This document shows, one piece after another, positions 1-6,876 of a stretch of 21,731 nt of DNA. The stretch lies in contig SLFV01000245.1 in NCBI GenBank assembly GCA_007124075.1, positions 1 to 21,731 on the forward strand. Reading direction: 5' to 3'. Every line of letters starts with the position of its first letter. Position 1 is the first letter of the stretch. The notes below the pieces were generated by a model. That model did no database searches and was not told the origin of the DNA. It saw nothing but the letters and a program-made list of their open reading frames with translations. The DNA is from Roseimaritima sp. (GTDB taxonomy: Bacteria; Planctomycetota; Planctomycetia; Pirellulales; Pirellulaceae). Position numbers and translations under genes: made by a program.

Positions 1-539
1 ATCTCCGGTGTCGCGATTTGCAGCGCCTCTTCGAGAGCCTCGACGCAGAAATCGGCGTCCATGCTGTTGGACAAACGCCAGCTCAAAACGTGCCGGCTAT
101 ACCAGTCCAGCACGGCGACCAAGTACATGAATCCATGACGCATCGGGATGTAGGTGATGTCACTGCACCACACTTGGTTAGGACGCTCGATTGAAAGTCC
201 GCGCAGCAGGTAGGGATACACCCGATGCCCCGCATTTCGCAGCGTCGTCCGGCGACCAGGCGACATGCCTTCGATCCCCATTTTCCGCATTAAACGCTGC
301 ACACGCTTGCGATTGACAACAAATCCCTGATCCTCCAAGAAGTCGACCATCTGCCTCGAGCCGCGTGCCGGATGCTTGAGGTGTTCTTCATCCATCAGTC
401 GCATGAACTGAAGATTCTCCTCCGTCTCCGACTGGGGCTCGTAGTAGATGCTGCTTCTTCGAATTCCAAGGAGTCGGCACTGCTCACGGACGCTCAGATC
501 TCCGTTCTCAAAGTCGATCCATGAACGTGCCTCAGTCAC
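1..539 (-). CDS. IS3-family transposase OrfB, partial (DDE integrase core)
   Basis: This is the catalytic half of an IS3 transposase. It is read in the -1 frame relative to orfA, with no stop from the slippage site to the window edge. Visible parts are an HTH_21-like region (RRSSIYYEP, then HPARGSRQMVDFLEDQGFVV and NRKRVQRLMRKMGIEG) followed by the start of the rve/DDE core (RPNQVWCSDITYIPM, holding the first catalytic Asp near position 160, then YLVAVLDWYSRHVLSW). The second Asp and the Glu lie beyond the left edge. A GTG at 537-539 overlaps the orfA stop and could start a free OrfB. In this family the main product is the OrfAB fusion made by -1 frameshifting at 552-561. The visible part shows no damage. 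Confidence 0.88.
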   Translation of the reverse strand, partial: MTEARSWIDFENGDLSVREQCRLLGIRRSSIYYEPQSETEENLQFMRLMDEEHLKHPARGSRQMVDFLEDQGFVVNRKRVQRLMRKMGIEGMSPGRRTTLRNAGHRVYPYLLRGLSIERPNQVWCSDITYIPMRHGFMYLVAVLDWYSRHVLSWRLSNSMDADFCVEALEEALQIATPE

Positions 540-831
540 CGTCTTGGGCCACTTTTTTTTTAAGCCACTCCAACTGTACCTTAAGCCGACCGATCTGCTC
601 ATAGAGTTCGGCCGACTCGGGCTCGTCGGAGTGCTTCGCATCCGGCTTGATCTTGCCGTCGAGAAAAACATCTTCGGCACCCTCGAGAAGCTGCTTCTTC
701 CAAAGATTGATTTGAGTCGCGTGCAGCTTGTGCTTCTGGGCCATTTCAGCAATCGTCTTGACTCCCTTGATCGCCTCTAAGGCTACTTTGGCCTTGAAAG
801 AGGGAGAGAATGAGCGGCGTTTCCGTGCCAT
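532..831 (-). CDS. IS3-family transposase OrfA (HTH_Tnp_1)
   Basis: A 99-residue DNA-binding subunit that recognises the IS ends. The protein starts MARKRRSFSPSFKAKVALEA and contains the IS3/IS911-type helix-turn-helix (TIAEMAQKHKLHATQINLWK). It ends in a leucine-zipper-like stretch (ELYEQIGRLKVQLEWLKKK) expected to mediate OrfA/OrfAB oligomerisation. The ATG at 829-831 is preferred over an ATG 51 bp further upstream because it follows a GAGGA ribosome-binding site at good spacing and matches usual OrfA N-termini. The reading frame ends just past the A9G run, where -1 slippage joins it to orfB. Confidence 0.88.
   Translation of the reverse strand: MARKRRSFSPSFKAKVALEAIKGVKTIAEMAQKHKLHATQINLWKKQLLEGAEDVFLDGKIKPDAKHSDEPESAELYEQIGRLKVQLEWLKKKVAQDGD
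552..561 (-). promoter_or_regulatory. Programmed -1 frameshift site (A9G slippery run)
   Basis: On the minus strand nine A residues followed by G lie at the end of orfA (553-561 read T9 on the plus strand). Slipping back one base moves the ribosome from EWLKKKVAQ in orfA to KKWPKTVTEARSW in orfB, an open frame that carries the integrase core. A7-A9G runs at this place are the standard frameshift signal of IS3 elements. A stimulatory downstream structure was not established. Confidence 0.8.
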
Positions 832-907
832 GATTTTCCTCGGTAAATGAAATCTTCGGTTGACTCTGGTTTTACCGATCAAAACGCGATTTTTCTACCT
901 TAACTCG

Positions 908-928
908 TGGTCCAAATATTGGGGTCCA
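908..928 (-). repeat. Candidate terminal inverted repeat of the IS3 element
   Basis: Read on the minus strand this starts TGGACCCCAATATTTGG and ends ACCA. It lies about 75 bp upstream of the orfA start, where the left end of an IS3 element is expected, and begins with the family-typical TG dinucleotide. The segment is also an imperfect palindrome (TGGTCC facing GGTCCA). The partner repeat is off the window, so the assignment rests on position and on the abrupt change to HEPN coding sequence beyond it. Confidence 0.5.
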
Positions 929-1175
929 CTTCAGAGTATTCGAAAACATATTGGTCAGCATTGGGTTTGATCCGTCACATTTCGCAGCCAGATTCAATCA
1001 AATTGATAGCGAATTGCTTGACCGTCGAAACAAGATTGCACACGGAGAGCATCTTGATTTGGAAGCCGAACCATGTCGTCAATTGGTTGATGATGTAATA
1101 TCGTTGCTCCGCCTATTTAAGACGCAAATAGAAAATGCTGCGACACTTGCGTCGTACAAAGCCGGTCCATCGTGA
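929..1175 (+). pseudogene. C-terminal remnant of an MAE_28990/MAE_18760-like HEPN protein, cut by the IS
   Basis: From the IS end to the TGA at 1173-1175 one frame reads through FENILVSIGFDPSHFAARF, LLDRRNKIAHGEHLDLEAEP and LLRLFKTQIENAATLASYK. The RNKIAHGE segment is the Rx4-6H signature of HEPN domains. The following pattern (hydrophobic helix, then FKTQIENAA and a Tyr near the end) resembles the C-terminus of MAE_28990/MAE_18760-like HEPN proteins. Many HEPN proteins are RNases of defence or toxin systems, and this subfamily occurs in such settings. Only about 80 codons remain; the N-terminal part is missing and may lie on the far side of the IS. A TTG at 951 could start a 74-residue peptide, but no ribosome-binding site supports it. 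The stretch is visibly more A+T-rich than its neighbours, consistent with horizontal acquisition. Confidence 0.72.
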
Positions 1176-1276
1176 CTCGGTAGCATTACCATCAATCTGC
1201 CCAACCAGCCAACACGCCCGCGACGTCGCCGAAGTGCGGCCGTTGCGCGTCCTTCTCTTTCAACGGTTGCCTAGCG

Positions 1277-1305
1277 TTTTTCGCCGTGTTTTTGAACGCG
1301 AAAAA
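1277..1305. repeat. Inverted repeat TTTTTCGC / GCGAAAAA
   Basis: The arms 1277-1284 (TTTTTCGC) and 1298-1305 (GCGAAAAA) are perfectly complementary with a 13-nt loop. The T-run/A-run arms could act as a weak bidirectional terminator after the HEPN remnant, or mark an element end. Function is not established. Confidence 0.45.
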
Positions 1306-1369
1306 GTTTCTGGAATTGTGGCCAGACAGCGCTGGATGTGTTTTCGAGACAGAGGTAACTGTGTGGTCC

Positions 1370-1390
1370 CGTTGGCCACGGTGGCCAACG
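1370..1390. repeat. 21-bp interrupted palindrome upstream of the HARE-HTH gene
   Basis: CGTTGGCCAC (1370-1379), a single central G, then GTGGCCAACG (1381-1390) form a perfect dyad 36 bp before the ATG at 1427. Position and symmetry suit an operator for a dimeric regulator or a recombinase binding site. A second copy was not seen near the right boundary around 4000. Confidence 0.6.
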
Positions 1391-1426
1391 CGGAACCTCG
1401 AAACGCCCAACAACGGGAACACAAAC

Positions 1427-1819
1427 ATGGCTACGAAGAAGACCACCACCGCGACCAAGACCGCCACCGCCCCCGCCAAGAACGCTTCGGCAAAGAAACC
1501 GGCCACCAAGAAGCAGCCCGCGACCAAGACCGCCAAGGCGACCACGGCGAAGAAACCGGCCGCCACCAAAACGACCGACAAAAAGATGTCGCAGATCGAC
1601 GCGGCCTTGGCGGTTTTGAAGAAGGCCCGCAAACCCATGTCTTGCAAAGAGATGGTCGAAGCGATGGCGAAACAAGAGCTTTGGACTTCCCTGGGCGGCA
1701 AGACGCCCGACGCAACACTCTACGCCGCGATCCTCCGCGACCTGCGAAAGGGCACCGACGCCCGATTCAAGAAGGCAGCGCGCAGTAACGCTAGGTGGGG
1801 GCGGTTCACCAACGCGTGA
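1427..1819 (+). CDS. Small DNA-binding protein: H1-like Lys/Ala-rich tail plus HARE-HTH domain
   Basis: The protein has 130 residues in two parts. Residues 1 to about 53 are a low-complexity tail of Lys, Ala, Thr and Pro (MATKKTTTATKTATAPAKNA and so on) like histone-H1-like bacterial proteins. Residues about 54-128 match the HARE-HTH winged-helix domain (SQIDAALAVLKKARKPMSCK, then MVEAMAKQELW, GGKTPDATLYAAILRDL and a final RWGRF). HARE-HTH domains are known from restriction/modification and chromatin-linked proteins and are thought to bind DNA. The frame extends upstream to 1286, but the ATG at 1427 is chosen because the H1-like composition starts exactly there; the ribosome-binding site is weak (CGGGAAC). 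A hairpin terminator follows the stop. The gene looks intact, unlike its two downstream neighbours. It may serve as accessory factor, regulator or chromatin protein of the element; this is inference. Confidence 0.82.
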   Translation: MATKKTTTATKTATAPAKNASAKKPATKKQPATKTAKATTAKKPAATKTTDKKMSQIDAALAVLKKARKPMSCKEMVEAMAKQELWTSLGGKTPDATLYAAILRDLRKGTDARFKKAARSNARWGRFTNA

Positions 1820-1847
1820 GCGGGTACCGACCGGACCGCCAACGCCC

Positions 1848-1881
1848 ACCGCGAAGGTCTTTTCCATGCCTTCGCGGTTTC
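1848..1881 (+). terminator. Rho-independent terminator after HARE-HTH gene
   Basis: A 10-bp perfect stem, ACCGCGAAGG (1848-1857) against CCTTCGCGGT (1869-1878), with an 11-nt loop begins 28 nt after the HARE-HTH stop and is followed by a short T-run. It separates the first gene from the DUF4314/recombinase pair, which must then rely on read-through or on their own promoter. Confidence 0.72.
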
Positions 1882-1912
1882 TCGATTTCGCACATTCCAT
1901 GAGGACCAAACC

Positions 1913-2358
1913 ATGAAGACGTTTTACGTCGCTACCCTGGTGGCTCCGTTCTAGGCTGTTTGCCTTTTGACGCGGCCGACGAAACCGAAGCCGCATCGTT
2001 GGGCCAAGACGCCCTGCACGCGTTATACGCAGACCTGCGGGCCAAACACGGCCGAGATATCCCAATCGAAATCCGAACCGTTCGTCTGGCAACGGACGCG
2101 GAAATCGATCTTTGGCAATTCCACCAACGCATGCTTCGCGAAGATACCCTTTCGCGATTGAAGGCGGGCGATCGCATTCGCTTGGTCCGCATGGCCGACG
2201 ATCCCGATCCGATGCCCGTGGGCCAGCGGGGAACGGTCGTCCGTATCCATTCGCATGGCGATTGGACGCAGGTCGATGTTGATTGGGACAACGGCCGATC
2301 GCTGATGCTTTCCATTCCACCCGACGAGATCGAAATCGAAACGGAGGCGAACCGATGA
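1913..2358 (+). pseudogene. DUF4314-domain protein, apparently frameshifted near its N-terminus
   Basis: The C-terminal half is a clear DUF4314 domain: LKAGDRIRLVRMADDPDPMP, VGQRGTVVRI, WTQVDVDWDNGRSLML. Before it lies a charged segment (ALYADLRAKHGRDIPIEIRT, then ATDAEIDLWQFHQ). In this frame the earliest start is a TTG at 1960 without a ribosome-binding site. An ATG at 1913 with a good GAGGA site opens MKTFYVATLVAPF and then hits TAG at 1952. Adding one base near 1950 joins the two into MKTFYVATLVAPFLGCLPFD, so a one-base deletion is the simplest reading. The stop TGA overlaps the recombinase ATG (ATGA at 2355-2358), showing translational coupling. DUF4314 function is unknown; the family often occurs with mobile elements. 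If the TTG at 1960 is used, the protein would be 132 residues and functional. Confidence 0.7.
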
Positions 2359-4010
2359 GCAAACGCAAGATCAAAACCGCCGAGGCGGCCGTTGGCTACA
2401 TCCGCATGTCGAGTGACAAGCAGGAGGAAAGCCCAGTGTCAATGGTTACGGGGCAACAACGCGACGAGATTTTGAAGCTCGCCGGCCGAGAAGCATGGCT
2501 ACCAGATCGTTCGCTGGTACGAGGACCATGCGATCTCGGGTGTCAAGACGCTCAAGCGAAAACAGTTCCTGCAGATGATCGACGACGTGAAACGCCCGGG
2601 CAACTTTCGAGCGATTCTGTGTTGGGACCAAGACCGCTTCGGCCGGTTCGATTCGATCGAGGCGGGCGAATGGATCTCGCCGCTACGCCGCGCCGGTGTG
2701 GAATTGATCTGCGTCTTTCGAGGCCGGATCAATTGGGACGACTTCGCCGGCCGGATGCTCTACCAGATCACGCAAGAGGGCAAAAACCAATTCCTGGTCA
2801 GCCTATCGAACAACGTCATGCGAGGCATGCTCAAGCAAGCCCGCGACGGCTACGGCAAACGGAGATCGCCCTACGGCTACGATCGCGTCTACTTCGACGA
2901 GGCCGGAAACGAAATGCATCGCGTGGTCGGCAGCGCTCGGTTCGCCAAACCAAAGGGATGGAAAGCCAAACTCGCACCCTCCGAAGCCGAACAGGAAGTC
3001 GAGACTATCAAATGGATGTTCGACGCCTACGCCAACACCGATGCCAATAGCCGATCGATCGCCAGCGACCTGAACCGCCGAGGCATCAAGACGCGAAGCG
3101 GTATCGATTGGCAATGCCAATCGGTTCGTGTCGTCCTGCGAAACCCGGTCTACATCGGCACGATGATCTACGGAGCGAATCCGCAAGGCCGGTTCAACCG
3201 AGTCGGCGACGGGCATCTGGGCGGCAACGAACCGGTTGTGATCAAGAACGCACATCCGGCGATCATCGATAAGAAGACGTTCGATCGCGTGCAGCAAAAG
3301 CTCGACGCCCGCAGGCGTCCCAACGGACGAACGCGAGCGAGCGATTATTTGCTGTCGGGTTTGGTCATCTGCGGGAACTCCGGCGACCGCATGTGTGGCC
3401 GACGAGCTTCGGTCGGAACGAACGTCCAATACTACGGGGCGCGTGCGTCGAATGGTGCGGGCCAAAGCGAGCATTGCTATTCGATCCGCAAAGACCAACT
3501 TGAACCGTTGGTGATCGGCAAGATCGTCGGTCTGCTCGACACGCCCAACATCAAAGGCCAAATCGAAACGGCGATCGCTCGCCGTTTGAAAGCGTCCGCG
3601 ACCAAGACCCACGACACGAAATCGCTACGCCAGCTAATCGCCGAACTTGAAAAGAACATCGCCAAGGGCGTCGAGCGGTTAATGCTACTCGATGGCGAAA
3701 ACCTCGAAGACGCCTCCCGCATGCTGGCCGATTGGCGAACCCAGCGCCGGTCCCTCGAAGAACAACTGCAAGCGTCTGCACGAAACCCATCCGCCTCGCC
3801 AGACCACGAGGCTGCCCGCGTAGCGGCCGAACGGAGCGGCTTGCGGGAAACCTTCGCCCTCGCCGATCCAGCCGCTCTACGGGCCGCCTTGGCGTCCGTG
3901 ATCCAAGACGTTACGCTCTACTGGACCGACGGTGGCCCACGCAAATGGCGGTTCCAACGCGGCACCATCCGCCTCGGTGGCAGCTTGCGCCTACTGGCTA
4001 GTTCTACGAA
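2355..4010 (+). pseudogene. Large serine recombinase, frameshifted near 2484 and without its own stop codon
   Basis: The N-terminal resolvase domain starts at the ATG of the ATGA overlap (MSKRKIKTAEAAVGYIRMSS); YIRMSSDKQ carries the nucleophilic serine. After ILKLAG the frame is lost; a one-base surplus in GCCGGCC around 2484 restores EKHGYQIVRWYEDHAISGVK, then WDQDRFGRFDSIEAGEW, typical of the resolvase fold. The Recombinase domain follows (GKRRSPYGYDR, DLNRRGIKTRSG, VVLRNPVYIGTM), then a zinc-ribbon-like segment (YLLSGLVICGNSGDRMCG) in which two expected cysteines seem absent, and a coiled coil (QLIAELEKNIAKGVERLMLL). Such enzymes cut and rejoin att sites through a covalent phosphoserine link. 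Similarity to the family fades near 3960-4010, but no stop occurs and the frame continues into the gene at 4087. The 3' limit given here is approximate. It is probably inactive unless the frameshift is a sequencing error. Confidence 0.85.
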
Positions 4011-4086
4011 GGCAACTTTTTGTGCTACGCCCATCGACTTGGCAAATCCATTTCCTTCCTCCTCTTCACCTCAGGGATTTTTTGTG

Positions 4087-5400
4087 ATGCGCAAACAGCA
4101 GCGTTGCGATCGACGTACATTTATTGCCGCAACCGGGGCAGCAGCTTCTTCGATGATGTTGGGAAACCGGAGGGCGTGGAGCGAACAAGAACGCCCGCTC
4201 AAACTTGCGATCATCGGTGTCGCTAATCGTGGTTCATCGAATTTCTCTGCCGTCGCTTCGCAGACCATCCAAGCATTGTGTGATATTGACCACAACTACC
4301 TGCAGAAGGCTGCGGAGAAATACCCGAAAGCAGCAGTTTATACCGATTACCGCGAGCTCCTGGAGACCGAGAGCGATTTAGATGGCGTCGTGATCAGCAC
4401 CCCTGATCATCATCATGCACCGGCGGCAATCCGAGCGATCGATCGAGGTTTGCATGTTTATTGTGAAAAACCACTGACACACACCGTCTCCGAAGCCCGA
4501 GCGTTGGCGGTCGCGGCGAAAGCAAAAGGGGTCGTCACTCAAATGGGAACGCAAATCCACGCGGGCGAAAACTACCGCCGTGTGGTGGAGTTGATTTCAG
4601 CCAAGGCGATTGGTGATGTCAAACGAGTCCATGTTTGGGTCGGTAAAGGCTGGGGAGCTGACTCCATGCCGCAACCCAGCGGTGATCCGCCCGCAAGTTT
4701 ATGCTGGGATGAATGGTTGGGACCGGCCGCGGAGCGTGACTACATCCCCGGCTTGCATCCCGCCAATTGGCGCCGCTATCGCGATTTTGGAGCAGGGACG
4801 CTCGGCGACATGGGATGCCATTACATGGATCTACCGTTCTGGGCGCTGCAGCTCCGCTATCCAACGACCGTTGTCGCCGACGGTCCAGAAAGCAGTCCTA
4901 AATTTTGTCCGCAGGGATTAAAAGTCAGCTACCGGTTCGCGGCCAGCGATCATCACGACGACTTGGAACTGGTGTGGTATGACGGAAACATGTCACCCCG
5001 CGATCTGGAGGGGGTCAAGGTGCCCGGCGGTGGTGTCTTATTTGTTGGTGACAAGGGCATGATGATTGCCACCTATGGTGATTACCAGTTGTTGCCTGCG
5101 GAACGATTCATTGACTTTAACCCGCCCGCACGGTCAATTGCTCCTTCGATCGGTCACCACGCTGAATGGCTGCAAGCGATTCGCCATGGCGGCCAACCGC
5201 TTTGCCATTTCGGTTACTCAGGACCATTGACGGAAACCGTACTGCTGGGCACCGTAGCGCATCAGGTCGGACGATCGCTACGTTGGGACGGACAGTCAAT
5301 GAAGTTTCGGGAGGACGACAAAGCCAACGAGTTGCTGACAAAGAGCTATCGAACCGGCTGGGAAGTCCGCGGTGCGATGGCTACCGAGGTGGTATCGTAG
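4087..5400 (+). CDS. Gfo/Idh/MocA-family oxidoreductase with Tat signal
   Basis: A 437-residue NAD(P)-dependent oxidoreductase, probably acting on a sugar or sugar derivative outside the cytoplasm. A twin-arginine signal is seen at the N-terminus (CDRRTFIAATGAAASSMML, residues 7-25). The Rossmann glycine motif is IIGVANRG (42-49), the family EKP motif is CEKPLTH (E127-K128-P129), and the substrate-domain signature is GDMGCHYMD (240-248), with H245 the likely catalytic His. Length and order fit exported planctomycete members, which exist in many paralogues; the substrate is unknown. The start is ATG 4087 (an in-frame GTG lies directly before it), preceded by AGGGA. The upstream frame is open all the way back through the recombinase, so a fused product is formally possible, but the Tat signal marks the real N-terminus. 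The neighbouring DUF6807 gene converges on it, and the two may share a pathway. Its native promoter may have been displaced by the upstream element. Confidence 0.9.
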   Translation: MRKQQRCDRRTFIAATGAAASSMMLGNRRAWSEQERPLKLAIIGVANRGSSNFSAVASQTIQALCDIDHNYLQKAAEKYPKAAVYTDYRELLETESDLDGVVISTPDHHHAPAAIRAIDRGLHVYCEKPLTHTVSEARALAVAAKAKGVVTQMGTQIHAGENYRRVVELISAKAIGDVKRVHVWVGKGWGADSMPQPSGDPPASLCWDEWLGPAAERDYIPGLHPANWRRYRDFGAGTLGDMGCHYMDLPFWALQLRYPTTVVADGPESSPKFCPQGLKVSYRFAASDHHDDLELVWYDGNMSPRDLEGVKVPGGGVLFVGDKGMMIATYGDYQLLPAERFIDFNPPARSIAPSIGHHAEWLQAIRHGGQPLCHFGYSGPLTETVLLGTVAHQVGRSLRWDGQSMKFREDDKANELLTKSYRTGWEVRGAMATEVVS

Positions 5401-5509
5401 CCTCCGGTGCATCGCGATGACAGGGCGCACATTTTCTCCTGACACTTCGCCATCGGCGCTGATGAAATGTCCGGGGCGTGTTGTGCTACGCAACCGAAGG
5501 GCGAGCTCC

Positions 5510-6682
5510 TTATTTTTCGGAAAATCGCTGCCAAAGCCGTTCTAATGCCTCCCTGTCAGCAGGTCCGTCAAACGCGACATATCGATACTTCGCGTCGTAC
5601 CCTGTGTCAGGCCGGATAACATGCTCCTGCTTTGCGATCGGCGTGAAGCAGAAATACGGCATGTAGGGATGCAGTCTAACTGGCTGCGGGGCGCGAAAGT
5701 TGTCTGGATGGCTCAGCAAGGCCGCACCGGCAAGCTGGCCGTCGACCGGGCCGTGAATCGCCACCCACCGCGCCCCGGAATGATTGCCGTCATGCCGCTG
5801 CAAACCCTCGCTGGTTAAAAACTCAAAGCCGATCTGGTCCATGCCGGGCGGAGGCAGTTGAGGATCCTCGGCCACCTCGCGTTCCCACTGCTGGTGTGCC
5901 CGCCGACTGGTGTCTTGGACCCATTGATTGCTGCCGCGCAGGGCCATGCCCCCGTACAGATGGGGTGGCAGGTGCAGTGGCTCCTCGGTCGCGCAGGTTT
6001 GGCGTACCTGCACGTCGAAATAGTACAGGGATGACTGCTGTGCGGGAACGTGAACTGTCCAGGTTTCGTGCAATGCAACGATTTCGCTGCCAGGTTTGTG
6101 TTTTGCGACGTGCTCCAGGTTCAACACCAAGACGATCCCATTTTCATCCTGCTGCGTGCTCTCCACCTTCGCGTGCCGGACCAACCCCAGCCCCCGATGT
6201 AGGTTCCAGAAATCAACCTGCTGCCCCCTAAACCGGGTCTTTACCCACGCACCAAACAAACCGCGTTGATGGGGATGATCATGCGAAAAATCGCCACTGA
6301 CGACCCGCCCGCTTGGGGCGTGAAATGGATGGATGTAACCACTGCGGTTCAGAATCGGATCCATTCCCGGCGGTGCAATGACTTCCGCAAGGTTGTACGT
6401 CAAAAACGGCTGTTCATCGATCGTGACCCTCAGGTACTGTGCCGTCTGCTGTAACGCGACGCGATTCTGCTGCGCCTGCACCGGTTGGTTCTGAAAGCAT
6501 GCCAACAAAAATCCACACAACAAGAACGCGAATGCCGCGTGTGCGGGATGGCGTCCGCGCCCGCCTTTGACCGGCGGGATGTCCTTGCTGCGCAGGAAAA
6601 CGCGTGGCCAACCGGGAAACTGAAGAGAAACGAATACAAATGACCTACAACGACGATAGCAATTCACGGTCGAAGCTTTCAA
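5510..6682 (-). CDS. DUF6807 (PmoA-like) family protein, exported
   Basis: About 390 residues. The N-terminal part holds a hydrophobic export segment (FAFLLCGFLLACF, near residues 51-63) ending at a QAQQ site. The mature part carries the family hallmarks SGYIHPFHAPSGRVV, FSHDHPHQRGLFGAW and DFWNLHRGLG, and near the C-terminus LHPYMPYFCFTPI. The family is labelled methane oxygenase PmoA in Pfam by an old name association. Planctomycetes have many copies, often near Gfo/Idh/MocA oxidoreductases, and a role in carbohydrate metabolism is more likely than methane oxidation (inference). The start is uncertain: the frame opens with TTG at 6682 or GTG at 6667, neither with a good ribosome-binding site, and about 44 residues precede the hydrophobic stretch, unusually many for a signal peptide. 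It converges with the oxidoreductase gene; the 109-bp gap shows no clear terminator. Confidence 0.82.
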   Translation of the reverse strand: MKASTVNCYRRCRSFVFVSLQFPGWPRVFLRSKDIPPVKGGRGRHPAHAAFAFLLCGFLLACFQNQPVQAQQNRVALQQTAQYLRVTIDEQPFLTYNLAEVIAPPGMDPILNRSGYIHPFHAPSGRVVSGDFSHDHPHQRGLFGAWVKTRFRGQQVDFWNLHRGLGLVRHAKVESTQQDENGIVLVLNLEHVAKHKPGSEIVALHETWTVHVPAQQSSLYYFDVQVRQTCATEEPLHLPPHLYGGMALRGSNQWVQDTSRRAHQQWEREVAEDPQLPPPGMDQIGFEFLTSEGLQRHDGNHSGARWVAIHGPVDGQLAGAALLSHPDNFRAPQPVRLHPYMPYFCFTPIAKQEHVIRPDTGYDAKYRYVAFDGPADREALERLWQRFSEK

Positions 6683-6876
6683 TGGAAGCGATAGTTTACG
6701 ACTCCGTCACCCGCCTGCCTCCCGCATGCAGCAACAGAACAACCAGTCGGCTAATATAATCGGATTCGTATCGGCGTGCTGGAACCGTCAGGAGCGGATT
6801 TGCTGGTTCCTGATCGTTTCGGGCCCGCCTTGGTTCCGGTTTCCGCTGTCCCATCCCTTCCCACCAGGTTCTCCCG
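6683..6876. promoter_or_regulatory. Divergent intergenic region
   Basis: This 194-bp stretch separates the divergently transcribed DUF6807 and SGNH hydrolase genes and so must hold promoters for both. No confident -35/-10 pair or operator was recognised. Confidence 0.4.

Larger units (their letters stand above)
1..928 (-). mobile_element. IS3-family insertion sequence, one end only (continues beyond left edge)
   Basis: Two overlapping minus-strand frames encode an IS3-type OrfA (HTH) and OrfB (integrase core) joined by an A-rich slippage site, the hallmark layout of IS3-family elements. The orfA-proximal end is placed at 928 because a TGGACCCC-type terminus (minus-strand reading of 921-928) begins there, and because a HEPN reading frame starts to make sense immediately beyond it. 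The distal end, the second inverted repeat and the target duplication are outside the window, so the exact boundary is an inference. The IS3 subgroup was not determined. Confidence 0.8.
1176..1426. other. Non-coding stretch between HEPN remnant and HARE-HTH gene
   Basis: No convincing coding frame is seen here. It contains two inverted repeats, listed separately: an 8-bp stem at 1277-1305 and a 21-bp interrupted palindrome at 1370-1390. The left boundary of the recombinase-linked element probably lies within it, but no att-like duplication was recognised. Confidence 0.5.
1370..4030 (+). mobile_element. Candidate decayed serine-recombinase element (HARE-HTH, DUF4314, recombinase)
   Basis: Three consecutive plus-strand genes include a site-specific large serine recombinase as the last one, with translational coupling between the last two. 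The recombinase ends abruptly, without a stop, less than 100 bp before an unrelated chromosomal oxidoreductase gene, which suggests an element boundary or deletion there. Both ends are estimates: no inverted repeats, att duplication or TSD could be recognised, and the left limit was placed at the palindrome only for convenience. Confidence 0.4.

Noticed and set aside
1271..2374. A long minus-strand open frame opposite the HARE-HTH and DUF4314 genes.
   Set aside because: It is the complement of clear plus-strand domains and has a low-complexity, Arg/Gly-rich composition; it is a shadow frame.
2803..3612. Minus-strand frame of 269 codons opposite the recombinase.
   Set aside because: It mirrors conserved recombinase coding sequence and shows no family-like motifs.
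4020..5491. An 11-bp direct repeat TTGTGCTACGC at 4020-4030 and 5481-5491 flanking the oxidoreductase gene, possibly an att pair.
   Set aside because: Repeats of 11 bp are expected many times by chance in 21.7 kb, and no recombination context supports it.
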